From Rhodanobacteraceae bacterium (GTDB lineage: Bacteria; Pseudomonadota; Gammaproteobacteria; Xanthomonadales; Rhodanobacteraceae): a stretch of 64,000 nt of DNA. How positions within the stretch are numbered: position 1 is the stretch's first letter; every line of letters begins with the position of its first letter. Below, one piece after another: positions 30,489 to 41,407 of this stretch. The position numbers and the translations under genes were made by a program. The stretch lies in the NCBI GenBank assembly GCA_003142815.1, contig PLNP01000044.1, forward strand, positions 236,126-300,125. Reading direction: 5' to 3'. The notes below the pieces were generated by a model that was given only the letters and a program-made list of their open reading frames with translations, was not told the origin of the DNA and did not search any database.

Positions 30489-31475
30489 ATGGGCTTGGGT
30501 ATCCTGCCGATCATCATTGTCGCGGTGGTGGTCATCATCCTCTACAAGCTCGTGCGCATCGTGCCGCAAGGCTACGAGTGGACGGTCGAGCGCTGGGGCA
30601 AGTACACGCATACGATGGAGCCCGGGTTCCATCTGCTGATTCCGGTCATGCAGAACGTCGGTCGCAAGATCAACATGATGGAACAGGTGCTCGACGTGCC
30701 CTCGCAGGACGTGATCACCAAGGACAACGCGGTGGTCAAGGTCGATGGCGTCGTGTTCTACCAGGTGCTCGACGCGGCCAAGGCGGCCTATGAGGTCGCC
30801 CAGCTCGAAGTCGCGATCATCAACCTGATCATGACCAATATCCGTACCGTGCTCGGCTCGCTCGACCTCGACGAGTCGCTCTCCAAGCGCGACGAGATCA
30901 ACGCGAAGTTGCTGAGGGTGGTCGATGAGGCCACGCATCCGTGGGGCCTCAAGGTCACCCGCATCGAATTGAAAGACATCCAGCCGCCGCGCGATCTGGT
31001 CGACTCGATGGCACGCCAGATGAAGGCCGAGCGCGAGAAGCGCGCCAACATCTTGGATGCCGAGGGCTTCCGCCAGGCCGCGATCCTGAAGGCCGAGGGC
31101 GAGAAGCAATCGGTGATTCTGGCCGCCGAGGGCGAGAAGGAAGCCGCGTTCCGTCAGGCCGAGGCACGCGAGCGCCTGGCCGCGGCCGAAGCGAAGGCAA
31201 CCGAACTCGTATCGGTGGCGATCGCGAACGGCAACATCAACGCGTTGAACTACTTCGTCGCGAACAAGTATGTCGAGGCCTTGAAGGCGATGGCCAATTC
31301 GCCGAACCAGAAGATGCTGCTGCTGCCGATCGAGGCGACCGGCATCATCGGTTCCATGGCCGGTATTGCCGAGCTGGCCAAGAACGCGTTGTCCGAGCAG
31401 GGGCAGCCGCGACCGCCGGCGCCGCCGCGTGTGTCGGCGCCGCCACCATCACCACCACCACCGTCGGTTCGCTGA
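30489..31475 (+). CDS. qmcA: SPFH/stomatin family protein (QmcA-like)
   Basis: '[34 protein letters not shown]', '[27 protein letters not shown]'. Confidence 0.95.
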   Translation: MGLGILPIIIVAVVVIILYKLVRIVPQGYEWTVERWGKYTHTMEPGFHLLIPVMQNVGRKINMMEQVLDVPSQDVITKDNAVVKVDGVVFYQVLDAAKAAYEVAQLEVAIINLIMTNIRTVLGSLDLDESLSKRDEINAKLLRVVDEATHPWGLKVTRIELKDIQPPRDLVDSMARQMKAEREKRANILDAEGFRQAAILKAEGEKQSVILAAEGEKEAAFRQAEARERLAAAEAKATELVSVAIANGNINALNYFVANKYVEALKAMANSPNQKMLLLPIEATGIIGSMAGIAELAKNALSEQGQPRPPAPPRVSAPPPSPPPPSVR

Positions 31476-31484
31476 ACGCCTCCA

Positions 31485-31514
31485 TCGTCATTCCGACTTT
31501 CGCCGGAATGACGA
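31485..31514. repeat. Short palindromic intergenic repeat
   Basis: TCGTCATTCCGACTTTCGCCGGAATGACGA. Confidence 0.85.
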
Positions 31515-31551
31515 AGAATCATCACGATTGCCCTACTGCGGTGCTGAGCTG

Positions 31552-31995
31552 ATGGAAAATCTCGTGAACAACTATGGTTGGTGGCTGCTCGCGCTGGTGC
31601 TGATTGCCATGGAGATGATCGCACCCGGCTATTTCATGCTCTGGATCGGCATCGCCGCGGGCCTGATGGGCCTCGTCGCGCTCGTCGCGCCGACGCTGCC
31701 GGCAATCGTGCAGGCGCTTCTGTTTGGAATCCTTGCGATTGCATCTTGCGCGCTCTACTGGAAGTTCATCCTCCCACTCGCCGAGCAGCGCGACGACCAG
31801 CCGCTGCTGAACCGCCGCGGCGAGAAACTGATCGGCCAGCGTTTCGTCCTGGTCGAGCCGATCGTCAACGGCCGCGGCAAGGTCAAGGTGGGCGACGGCT
31901 CGTGGCTGGCCGAGGGGCCGGATTTGCCGGTGGGGAGTGAGGTCGAAGTTGTCGCTGTCGACGGAACCGCGCTGCGCGTCAAATCAGTCGTCTAG
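31552..31995 (+). CDS. nfeD: NfeD family protein
   Basis: Two to three TMs plus OB-fold C-terminus 'LIGQRFVLVEPIVNGRGKVKVGDGSWLAEGPD'; pairs with the upstream SPFH gene. Confidence 0.93.
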   Translation: MENLVNNYGWWLLALVLIAMEMIAPGYFMLWIGIAAGLMGLVALVAPTLPAIVQALLFGILAIASCALYWKFILPLAEQRDDQPLLNRRGEKLIGQRFVLVEPIVNGRGKVKVGDGSWLAEGPDLPVGSEVEVVAVDGTALRVKSVV

Positions 31996-32220
31996 CATTG
32001 CTGGCGTGAATCTTTAGGGGCCGCCATGGAAGTTGCCGATCTTCTACTAAGAACTGCGTATGAGGATACGCAGGTGCTGATCACAAACGATTCTCTTGGA
32101 GACAATCTCAGTATCCGTCGTGGCACGCAAGAGAAAGTAACCCGCTCGCCTGGGAGGCGAGCGGAAAAGGGCATGGATGCCTGCTCCTGCCATAAACCAG
32201 CGTATGAGCACGGAGCGAAA

Positions 32221-32262
32221 GTCACTGGGTCCCGGCTTTCGCCGGGACGACGAACGGGGTGG
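32221..32262. repeat. Short palindromic intergenic repeat (related to 31485)
   Basis: GTCACTGGGTCCCGGCTTTCGCCGGGACGACGAAC. Confidence 0.7.
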
Positions 32263-32331
32263 TTGCCACCGCGGCGGAGACATCACCGCCCCTTCCCGCG
32301 ATAATGCGCGCCCCAAACCTCGATCGCCACC

Positions 32332-33417
<1,086 letters not shown>

Positions 33418-33487
33418 GTACCCGTTCGCGCGCGTGCGTTTCCATTGCTAGAATCCGCATCTGCTGCCCACATCCAGGACTTGAGCC

Positions 33488-33886
33488 ATGCAAGAAATTC
33501 CCGGCGATCTGAAGTTCATGAAATCCCACGAATGGGCACGTGTCGAAGACAAGGGCACGGTCACGGTCGGTATTTCCGATCATGCCCAAGGCTTGCTCGG
33601 CGACCTCGTTTATGTGGAACTCCCGAGCATCGGCGATACGGTCAAGGCGGGCAGCGCGTGCGCGGTCGTCGAATCGGTAAAGGCGGCGTCGGACGTTTAT
33701 GCGCCGCTTTCCGGCACCGTCGTCGCGGTCAATGAGGCACTGCCGGACAAACCCGAGACGATCAACGAAGATGCATACGGTGATGGCTGGATTTTCGTGA
33801 TCAAGCCCGACAATCTCGCCGAAGAGCAGGAAGAGCTGCTCGATCCGGACGCGTATGCCGAGCTGATCGAAAGCGAAGACCACTGA
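33488..33886 (+). CDS. gcvH: Glycine cleavage system H protein
   Basis: Lipoylation motif '[17 protein letters not shown]'. Confidence 0.97.
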   Translation: MQEIPGDLKFMKSHEWARVEDKGTVTVGISDHAQGLLGDLVYVELPSIGDTVKAGSACAVVESVKAASDVYAPLSGTVVAVNEALPDKPETINEDAYGDGWIFVIKPDNLAEEQEELLDPDAYAELIESEDH

Positions 33887-33916
33887 TCGCATCAGCACGC
33901 GCTGGCGCGTGAGGGC

Positions 33917-33951
33917 ATGCAAGGGCGCGCGGTGGGCGCGCCCTTGTCTTT
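33917..33951 (+). terminator. Rho-independent terminator after gcvH
   Basis: AAGGGCGCGCggtgGGCGCGCCCTT then GTCTTTTG. Confidence 0.85.
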
Positions 33952-34047
33952 TGTTCGTTTGAACGCGGATCCGCCCGCGAAAAAAGCCGGCCATGCATAG
34001 CCGGACTCCTCAATAGAAGCAGAACCCCGAATCGCGAGTAGAACTCC

Positions 34048-35412
34048 ATGCCGTTCATTCCACACTCCGAAGCCGACGTCAGCGCGATGCTGAAAGCGAT
34101 TGGCGTTGCCCGTATCGACGACCTGTTCGACGAGATCCCGGCTGCGCTCAAGATCGATGCGCTGGCCAAGGTGCCGCCGGGTCTTTCGGAAATGGAGGTC
34201 GCGCGGCTGATGAAGGAGCGCGCCGCAGAGGACGGCACGCCGCTGAACTTCGCCGGCGCGGGCGCGTACGAGCACCACATTCCGGCCGCGGTCTGGGCGA
34301 TCGTTTCACGCGGCGAGTTTTATTCGGCCTACACGCCGTACCAGGCCGAGGCCAGCCAGGGCACGCTGCAACTGATCTACGAATACCAGACGATGATGAC
34401 GCGGTTGACCGGCATGGACGTCAGCAATGCGTCGATGTACGACGGCGCGACCTCGCTCGCCGAAGCCGTGCTGATGGCCGAGCGCTGCGCAAAGAAAGGG
34501 CCGCGCCGTGTGCTGGTGCCGCGCAGCGTGCATCCGGCCTACCGCAAGACCCTGCGCACGATCGTCGCGTTGCAGAACATCGAAGTCGTCGAATTCGATT
34601 TCTGCCATGAAGGCGACATGGCCGGCGGCATCTCGCCAGAATGGCTGGCCAGCCAAGACTTCGGTGCGTTCACTGCGCTGGCGATTGCGCAGCCGAATTT
34701 CTTCGGCGTGCTTGAAGACGTCGACGCGTTGACCGACTGGGCGCATGCGAACGGCGCGCTGGTCATCGGCATCGTCAATCCGCTGTCGCTCGCGGCGCTG
34801 AAGCCGCCGGGCGAATGGGGAGCGACCGCTGCAGATATCGTCTGTGGCGACGGTCAGCCACTCGGCGTGCCATTGTCGTCGGGCGGTCCGTACTTCGGCA
34901 TCCTTGCCTGCAAGCAGAAATTCGTGCGCCAGCTGCCGGGTCGCATCGTCGGGCGCACCACCGACCTCGAAGGCAAGGAAGGATTCACGTTGACCTTGCA
35001 GGCGCGCGAGCAGCATATCCGTCGCGCCAAGGCGACCTCGAACATCTGCACCAACCAGGGTCTGCTGGTCACCGCAGCGACGATCACGATGGCGATGCTC
35101 GGTCCCGAAGGCGTGCGTCGTGCCGCCGCGAACAGCATGGCGAACACGCGCGCACTGCACGAAATGGTCATCGCGATTCCAGGTGTGCGTGCATTGTTCG
35201 CGCGGTCGTTCTTCCATGAGTTCGTGATCGAATTGCCGAAGCCGGCGACGACGATCGTCGAGGTCCTCGCGAAGGAAAATATTGTCGCGGGCGTCGCGCT
35301 CGGCGAAGACTTTCCAGAGCTCGGTGATGCGTTGCTCGTGTGCGTGACCGAGACGAAGACGCGCGCGGATCTCGACCGTTTCGTCGACGCGTTACGTCGC
35401 GCGATCGCCTGA
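34048..35412 (+). CDS. gcvPA: Glycine dehydrogenase (decarboxylating) subunit 1
   Basis: '[35 protein letters not shown]', '[19 protein letters not shown]'. Confidence 0.96.
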   Translation: MPFIPHSEADVSAMLKAIGVARIDDLFDEIPAALKIDALAKVPPGLSEMEVARLMKERAAEDGTPLNFAGAGAYEHHIPAAVWAIVSRGEFYSAYTPYQAEASQGTLQLIYEYQTMMTRLTGMDVSNASMYDGATSLAEAVLMAERCAKKGPRRVLVPRSVHPAYRKTLRTIVALQNIEVVEFDFCHEGDMAGGISPEWLASQDFGAFTALAIAQPNFFGVLEDVDALTDWAHANGALVIGIVNPLSLAALKPPGEWGATAADIVCGDGQPLGVPLSSGGPYFGILACKQKFVRQLPGRIVGRTTDLEGKEGFTLTLQAREQHIRRAKATSNICTNQGLLVTAATITMAMLGPEGVRRAAANSMANTRALHEMVIAIPGVRALFARSFFHEFVIELPKPATTIVEVLAKENIVAGVALGEDFPELGDALLVCVTETKTRADLDRFVDALRRAIA

Positions 35413-35619
35413 TCGAAAAAATATTTTGTCTGCTGTTCATGCATCGTTGGGTCGTGCGACCCGAACCGAACGCGCATTCGCGCATGACGCTGCAACCGCG
35501 TTTTTCCGCCGCCTTGAATTTCCAGGCCGCGTTTCCATTGCTGTTCGTCGAGACCCGGAAAGCCGCGTCACGTATAGCTCTCCGGGCTTATTGCCTGAGC
35601 CTAAACAAGTATATGATTG

Positions 35620-35643
35620 GGACGTATAGACGTCTAGACGTCT
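35620..35643. promoter_or_regulatory. MetJ operator: tandem met boxes upstream of metJ
   Basis: GGACGTAT-AGACGTCT-AGACGTCT; the last two match the 8-bp met-box consensus AGACGTCT exactly; -10-like TATGAT just upstream (35612-35617). Confidence 0.85.
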
Positions 35644-35804
35644 CAAAATAAATGTGGATGAAGCGCCCATTTGTCAGCTTTCCGGAGGCCCTTTCGACAT
35701 CCAGCAGTCGTGTGGGAACTGCTTGTTTCCTCTAAGAAAATTGTTGACACGTGCGCGCGACAGTAATAGTTTCTGCGTCGGCGTGACAAACAAATATGTG
35801 AATC

Positions 35805-36221
35805 ATGACTGCAGCCCGCTTCATCGCCCCATACATTGAGCACGGCACCAAAGCCGGGTCGGTGAAGAAGATCACGGTGTCGGTTCCGTTTCATGTTCTC
35901 AAGCTTGTTTCCGATGAACGGACCCGTCGCCAAGTCGGTAACCTGCGCCACGCCACCAACAGCGATTTGCTGTGTGAAGCATTCCTTCACGCTTTTACTG
36001 GGCAACCACTGCCAACTGACGAGGAGTTAAGACGCGATATGGCTATGAAGAAAGCAGCTGCAAAGAAGAAACCCGCAAAGAAAGCGGCCAAGAAAGCGGT
36101 AAAGAAGACCACCGCCAAAGCCAAGACCGCCACGGTTCGCAAGACCGGCGCGGCCAAGAAGCCGGCAGCCAGGAAAGCTGCGAAGAGGGTCGTCAAGAAG
36201 GCTGCAAAGAAGGCCAAGTAA
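35805..36221 (+). CDS. metJ: Met repressor MetJ with C-terminal Lys/Ala-rich histone H1/AlgP-like tail
   Basis: '[50 protein letters not shown]' closely matches E. coli MetJ; residues 81-138 are [22 protein letters not shown]...KKAAKKAK. Confidence 0.93.
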   Translation: MTAARFIAPYIEHGTKAGSVKKITVSVPFHVLKLVSDERTRRQVGNLRHATNSDLLCEAFLHAFTGQPLPTDEELRRDMAMKKAAAKKKPAKKAAKKAVKKTTAKAKTATVRKTGAAKKPAARKAAKRVVKKAAKKAK

Positions 36222-36268
36222 GGCCTGCCTTCAACCCGGCCGCGGTGTTTGCGTGCCGGACTTGGCTG

Positions 36269-36299
36269 CCGGATTCGCGCCGATACGGTGCGAATCCGG
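36269..36299 (+). terminator. Hairpin downstream of metJ (possible terminator, no U tract)
   Basis: CCGGATTCGC-N11-GCGAATCCGG, 10-bp perfect stem. Confidence 0.45.
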
Positions 36300-36362
36300 T
36301 CAGCAGATAAAGTGATGCTGGTAACAAGCAACACCGCAATAGCAACAATCGGAAGTCCCTAG

Positions 36363-36395
36363 CTCTCCCTGCGGATAAGCCCAGCGCAGGGAGAG
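36363..36395. terminator. Hairpin in the convergent metJ/yqjK-like intergenic region, possible bidirectional terminator
   Basis: CTCTCCCTGCG-N11-CGCAGGGAGAG, 11-bp perfect stem. Confidence 0.5.
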
Positions 36396-36662
36396 TATTT
36401 CCGAAGCCTCCCGCGATACCCTTTCCCCTGTCTACTCACTCCACTCGGCCGATGCTCGCCCGTGCGCATCGACGTGCACGCGCCGGGTGCGAGTCAACGT
36501 GGCCGCGAAATCGCGAACCGGCGACGCTTGCACGCGCGTTCGGACACTGATTCCTGCGCCGTGCCACAGCGTCGAGCGGGCTTTGGTTCCAGCGGGAATC
36601 ACGCTCCACGGAATCGCGATCGCGTGCAGCGGCCGCTTGCGTTGCCGATCGTGGCGCACGCA

Positions 36663-36983
36663 TTACACGGCATTTTCGGGCGGCCCTGGCGGTGCCTCGG
36701 CGCGCACGCGGCGCGTCGCGCCTTCGACGAGCATCGCGCCGATCGACGTGCGCAGTGCAAACGAAACGGTGCCCGCGAAAAAACGTCCAAGTCGCGCCAC
36801 AGAGCGTGGAGGCACGAGACCGCACAGCAGGCCGCTCGCCAACCCCCCGCCGGCAGCAAACGCTGCACGATGCCTCGCGATCCTTGCGCGTATCGTTGTT
36901 GTCTCGATATGCCAGATGTCGCGCTCGCGCCGCAGACGCTGTTCGGCAAGGGCTGCGTCACGCCGGCGGATCAAGAGTTTCAC
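36663..36983 (-). CDS. Small hypothetical protein (YqjK-like position)
   Basis: Basic N-terminus and amphipathic helix; overlaps the upstream holin-like gene by 4 nt. Confidence 0.55.
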   Translation of the reverse strand: MKLLIRRRDAALAEQRLRRERDIWHIETTTIRARIARHRAAFAAGGGLASGLLCGLVPPRSVARLGRFFAGTVSFALRTSIGAMLVEGATRRVRAEAPPGPPENAV

Positions 36984-37375
36984 GTGCGTGCATGTCCGAT
37001 GCGACTGAGCATGCGGCGCGTACGCGGCATGCCGAGATCACGCCAGCAGCCGCGCATCGCGTAGAGCACGACGCCGACGCCGATGAGGTTTGCCAGCGCA
37101 ACGCTGCCGATGCCGTAGAACACGTTGCCGGTCAGCTGATAGATCGCAGCCGCAATCGCCGCGCTGGTCGCGAGCCACGCGCCGACGCCGAGAAATATCA
37201 ACGCAAAGCCGAGTCCGATCAAGACGAACGCGCTGCTGCGGGCGAGACGCAATTCGGCGCGCAGCAGCGCCAGCGCCGCCTCGGCGACGCGCACCGCCTG
37301 TTCCATTGCGATGCGCGCCGACACGAATGCGCCGTCTTGCGGCGCATCTTGTGCTGCCGCCTCGGGCGCTTCCAT
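36980..37375 (-). CDS. Phage holin superfamily/YqjE-like membrane protein
   Basis: 'RAELRLARSSAFVLIGLGFALIFLGVGAWLATSAAIAAAIYQLTGNVFYG'; start re-called at internal M. Confidence 0.75.
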   Translation of the reverse strand: MEAPEAAAQDAPQDGAFVSARIAMEQAVRVAEAALALLRAELRLARSSAFVLIGLGFALIFLGVGAWLATSAAIAAAIYQLTGNVFYGIGSVALANLIGVGVVLYAMRGCWRDLGMPRTRRMLSRIGHART

Positions 37376-37376
37376 A

Positions 37377-37673
37377 TCAGCGCCTGCGCAACCAGCGCGA
37401 CACCACAATGCCCGCCGCGAACGCGATGCCGAAGGCGGCCAAGGGGTTTTCGCGGACTTGTTCTGCCGCTGCCTCGCCGAACTTCTTCGCGCCGTCTGCG
37501 AAGCGCGCGCCGGCGTCGCGCAGATCATCCTCAAGCCGGGCTCCATTCGCGCGGAGTTTCGCGCGCAGGTTGTGCAACTCGCCGTCAGCGGCTTCGCTGC
37601 TCTCTTCGGTGCTACCGGTTCTTTGCTCGCTGGTTTCATCCAGAGGCTGCTTTACTTCACGTACGCTTGCCAT
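37377..37673 (-). CDS. DUF883 (ElaB/YqjD) family protein
   Basis: C-terminal 'AAEQVRENPLAAFGIAFAAGIVVSRWLRRR'. Confidence 0.92.
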   Translation of the reverse strand: MASVREVKQPLDETSEQRTGSTEESSEAADGELHNLRAKLRANGARLEDDLRDAGARFADGAKKFGEAAAEQVRENPLAAFGIAFAAGIVVSRWLRRR

Positions 37674-37942
37674 GGTCGAATCCTCGATGTTGCGGGTGGG
37701 TTACGCGTTGAGCGGCTGCATCAGCGACGTGGGTCGGTCGTGCGACGTCCGATCGACGCTTCCGGACGCTTTCGCTGAATGTGCTGGCAGCTTAAACAGT
37801 CAAAACTGAACGGTTTGCATCGTGTCGCGTCGGGCGGGTCTTGCGAGCGGCACGCATTGTGCGTTTTGAAATGCGTTATCTTTGCGTTGCGCCCGGCAAT
37901 CGTTGCAGCGCGTACCATCCAAAACTCGGGGGGGGCGATCAG

Positions 37943-39025
37943 ATGAATTCATTCGGTAATTGCGATGTGGCGGTCGACGCATGCGGCAGCGGACCGGTAG
38001 GGAACCGGCTCAGGCCCCGCTGGCGGATGCGCGGCGCGGCGTCTATGGCCCAGCTCGCGATCGCGGCGATCCTGGTCGCCGTTGTCGCGCTTGCTGCCTG
38101 GTGGTTCCTCGGCCAACGTGGCGCTGCACCGACGGTTGCCGTGACCCGGCTCGCGACGACGGCGGCTCCGGGCACACCGGCGGCGACTGCCCCGGTCCCG
38201 GCCGCGGATCTCACCGTCGGCCAGCTCTTCAAGGAAGCGCGCGCGGCAATGGGCGACAAGCGCGTGGCGTCGCCTCCCGGCAACAACGCATTGGAGTATT
38301 ACCTCAAGGTTCTCGAGAAGCAGCCGGGGGATTCCAGTGCGACGGACGCATTGCGCGAGCTGTTTCCTTTCGCGACCGACAGCGTCCAGGAACAGATCAA
38401 CGAAGGCAATTTCGACGAAGCCAATCGGGTCATCGGCCTGTTGGCCAAGGCCGATCCGAGCAATTACACGCTGACGATCCTGCGCAGCAAACTCGACGCG
38501 AAGAAGAAGCAGAACGACCGCGATCAGCAGCAGCTGGCACAGAAGGCTACGGCGGCGGCTGCACTGATCGCCCAGAAGCAAGCACCGGGAGCAGGGACGC
38601 CGACGACCGCTGAACCGGCCGCGGCGACGCCCGCGGAAACTGCGGCGGCTCCCGCGGCAGACACGACCGCAGCGGCGCCGAAGCCGAAGGTCGCGGGCGC
38701 GACGCCAGCTCCGAGTGCGGCGCCGCCTCCGGCCCCGGCCGCGCCGGTCGGCGAGACACGGGATGTGCGCGTCGTCACCCCGCCGCGTCCTGCCTATCCG
38801 CCTGCCGCTGCGCGCAACCGTCAGGATGGCACCGTCGAGGTGGAATTCACGGTGGCGGCGGACGGCTCGGTGCAGAACGCCAAGGTTCTCAATTCGTCGG
38901 CGCGTGTTTTCGACGACTCAGCATTGAGCGCCATCAAGAACGCGAAATTCGAGCCACGACTCGAAAATGGCCAGCCGGTGGCGTCAACCTTGCGGCGTCG
39001 CATCGACTTCAAGCTGGGCCAGTGA
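37943..39025 (+). CDS. TonB C-terminal domain protein with TPR-like region
   Basis: TM segment, 'RPAYPPAAARNRQDGTVEVEFTVAADGSVQNAKVLNSSARVFDDSALSAIKNAKFEPR'. Confidence 0.9.
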   Translation: MNSFGNCDVAVDACGSGPVGNRLRPRWRMRGAASMAQLAIAAILVAVVALAAWWFLGQRGAAPTVAVTRLATTAAPGTPAATAPVPAADLTVGQLFKEARAAMGDKRVASPPGNNALEYYLKVLEKQPGDSSATDALRELFPFATDSVQEQINEGNFDEANRVIGLLAKADPSNYTLTILRSKLDAKKKQNDRDQQQLAQKATAAAALIAQKQAPGAGTPTTAEPAAATPAETAAAPAADTTAAAPKPKVAGATPAPSAAPPPAPAAPVGETRDVRVVTPPRPAYPPAAARNRQDGTVEVEFTVAADGSVQNAKVLNSSARVFDDSALSAIKNAKFEPRLENGQPVASTLRRRIDFKLGQ

Positions 39026-39154
39026 TACGGGAACAGGCAGCCGCGGCCCGATCGCGGCTGGCGCTCGCACGGTTGACCTGTCGCCATGTGCGGCAGGAAC
39101 GTGTCAGCCCCGCGCGCGGGGCGTCAGTTTTGGGCAAAAACGCGAACGTGCCTT

Positions 39155-40621
39155 TCAGTCCGTGCCGCCGCCGATGTCGGGACTTGCATCGTTGTCGATG
39201 CCGGCCCAGTTCACCTCGGGCAGGCCGAGATAGCGGTCGAGCAGCATCGGCATGAGCCCGGCCGGTGTGCTTGATTCGCAGTTCCACAGCATGACCGCGC
39301 CGAAGCGGTATTTCGGCAGGAACGCGATCATCGCGCGATAGCCCTGCACGGCGCCGGCATGGAACACCAAGGTCGTGCCGGCGTAGTCGTAGATGCGCCA
39401 GCCGAGCGCATATTGCGCGTTGTTCAGCCGGCCACGCCGCCATGACGACGCATGCAACTCACGCGCGGTCTCGACCAGCGGCTCGTGCAGTTCGGCGAGC
39501 AGCGCGGGCGACAGGACATTCGGGCGGCCGCCCATTTGCGCGATCAACCATTGCTCCATGTCGCGAATGCTCGCATTGACGCCCGCCGCGGGCGGCACAT
39601 GGTAGTAACTCTCGTTCGGTGCGAACGGCGCCCAGCCGCTGCCGGTGCGGTGATGCGGCCGCGCCCAGCTCTTCGATGCTTCGAGCGCATCGCGACCATA
39701 CGTCGCGGTGTTCATGCCGAGCGGATGGAAAATGCGTTTGCCTACCAAGTGAGAGTAGAAGTCGCCGGTCGCCGCGTAGGCGACGTCGCCGATCAGGCTG
39801 AATGCGATGTTCTGGTAGCCATAGCAGTCGCCGACCGGGCAAGCCAGCGGCACATCCTTGAGTTGGTCGACGATCAACTCGTACGGTTCATTATGTTCCA
39901 GCAGGTTGTCGTAGGTATTGTGCGGCAGACCGACGCGATGACTGAGGATATCGCGCACGGTGAGCCGCTGCGCGCTGGCGACATCATTGAGCGTGAATGT
40001 TGGCAGCATGCCGGCGATCCGGGTGCCCCAGCTCAGCCGGCCGTCTTCGACGAGCAAACCAGTCAGCGCGGTCGCGAACGCCTTCGACAGCGACGCGAGA
40101 CGGAACACGGTGTCGCCGGAGACGCGCTTGCGCGTGCGGTAGTCGGCGAACCCGATGCCGCGTTCGAGCAGGACCTGATCGTCCTTGACGATCGCGGCGG
40201 CGAGGCCCGATACGTCGTTCGACGCTTCCAGGTTGTCGAGCCAATGGTCGAACTCGCGCGCGATGCCGGCGGCATTGTGCGAGACATCACGTGCGTCGGC
40301 CACCGGAATGACGATCGGTGCCAACATGATGGGCCTGCGCGCGTGCACCGCCAACTTGCCGCCATGGCGGGCGGTCACGCGCTCGGCCTTGCTCGATGCG
40401 AGAGTTGCGCGTTTCCTGTGCGCGGTCGCCGAGGTCGTCGCCTTCGGCGCGCTGTGCGTCGTGTGCATGCGCTGCGGTGACTTTGGCTTCTTCGCCTTGT
40501 CGGCGGCGCCGGCAGAAGCGGCAAACGCGACTGCGAGTGCTCCAAGCAGTGCGACAAAAATATGCTGGGTACGGCTCAATGCGATCTCCGGGGTCTGTGA
40601 TGACCCTCGTGTTATCCTCAA
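39155..40621 (-). CDS. Serine hydrolase (class C beta-lactamase/PBP4-like)
   Basis: SxxK in 'FRLASLSKAFATALTGLLVEDGRLSW'; 'GYQNIAFSLIGDV' YxN motif. Confidence 0.92.
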   Translation of the reverse strand: MRITRGSSQTPEIALSRTQHIFVALLGALAVAFAASAGAADKAKKPKSPQRMHTTHSAPKATTSATAHRKRATLASSKAERVTARHGGKLAVHARRPIMLAPIVIPVADARDVSHNAAGIAREFDHWLDNLEASNDVSGLAAAIVKDDQVLLERGIGFADYRTRKRVSGDTVFRLASLSKAFATALTGLLVEDGRLSWGTRIAGMLPTFTLNDVASAQRLTVRDILSHRVGLPHNTYDNLLEHNEPYELIVDQLKDVPLACPVGDCYGYQNIAFSLIGDVAYAATGDFYSHLVGKRIFHPLGMNTATYGRDALEASKSWARPHHRTGSGWAPFAPNESYYHVPPAAGVNASIRDMEQWLIAQMGGRPNVLSPALLAELHEPLVETARELHASSWRRGRLNNAQYALGWRIYDYAGTTLVFHAGAVQGYRAMIAFLPKYRFGAVMLWNCESSTPAGLMPMLLDRYLGLPEVNWAGIDNDASPDIGGGTD

Positions 40622-40663
40622 AACGCATCGATTCTAGCCACTTCGCGAAAAGGAAAGGTAAAT

Positions 40664-41251
40664 ATGAGCCTGATCATTCTGATGGTGATCCTGATTGGCA
40701 TCGGTTTGTTCGTCGTTGGCCTGTACAACGGGCTGGTCAACGGGCGGAACGGCTACAAGAACGCATTTGCGCAGATCGATGTACAGCTGACCCGTCGCTA
40801 CGACCTGATCCCGAATCTGGTCGAAACCGCGAAGGCCTACATGGCGCACGAGCGTGGAACGCTCGAAGCGGTGATCCAGGCACGCAACTCCGCGGTATCG
40901 GGTTTGTCCGCCGCCAAGGCCAATCCCGGCGATGCCGCCGCGATGCAGCAACTTTCCGGCGCGGACAATGCGCTCACGCAGACGCTTGGCCGTCTATTTG
41001 CGCTGTCCGAGGCCTATCCGGATCTCAAGGCCAACCAGAACATGATGCAGCTCAGCGAGGAACTGACATCGACCGAGAACAAGGTCGCGTTCGCGCGCCA
41101 GGCCTTCAACGACGCGGTCATGGGGTACAACAACCGTCGCGAGATGTTCCCCGGCTCCATGGTGGCGAACATGTTCGCGTTCCTGCCCGCCGAACCCCTG
41201 AAGATCGAGTCGGAAACCAAACGCGACGTGCCGAAGGTTTCTTTCAGCTGA
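40664..41251 (+). CDS. lemA: LemA family protein
   Basis: 'NGLVNGRNGYKNAFAQIDVQLTRRYDLIPNLVETAKAYM'. Confidence 0.97.
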   Translation: MSLIILMVILIGIGLFVVGLYNGLVNGRNGYKNAFAQIDVQLTRRYDLIPNLVETAKAYMAHERGTLEAVIQARNSAVSGLSAAKANPGDAAAMQQLSGADNALTQTLGRLFALSEAYPDLKANQNMMQLSEELTSTENKVAFARQAFNDAVMGYNNRREMFPGSMVANMFAFLPAEPLKIESETKRDVPKVSFS

Positions 41252-41290
41252 TTCTCTCGTGCCCGGAACCGGATGATGCCGAAGTCTTCG

Positions 41291-41381
41291 TAGGAGCGGC
41301 TGTAGGAGCGGCTTCAGCCGCGATGCTCCTGCTCCTGCGCCATCGGAGAAAGAAAGCATCACGGCCGAAGCGCTCCTATGG
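41291..41381. repeat. Inverted REP-like pair
   Basis: GTAGGAGCGGCTTCAGCCGCGATGC ... GCATCACGGCCGAAGCGCTCCTA. Confidence 0.8.
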
Positions 41382-41407
41382 TCCGACCTTTCGCCGCGTC
41401 CCCAACC

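Noticed and set aside
32000-32331. Possible glycine riboswitch upstream of gcvT
   Set aside because: No recognisable tandem glycine aptamer consensus; region instead contains a palindromic repeat and a short unsupported ORF
36432-36659. 75-aa minus-strand ORF downstream of the yqjK-like gene
   Set aside because: No recognisable family or clear start; could be degenerate coding sequence but not supportable from sequence alone
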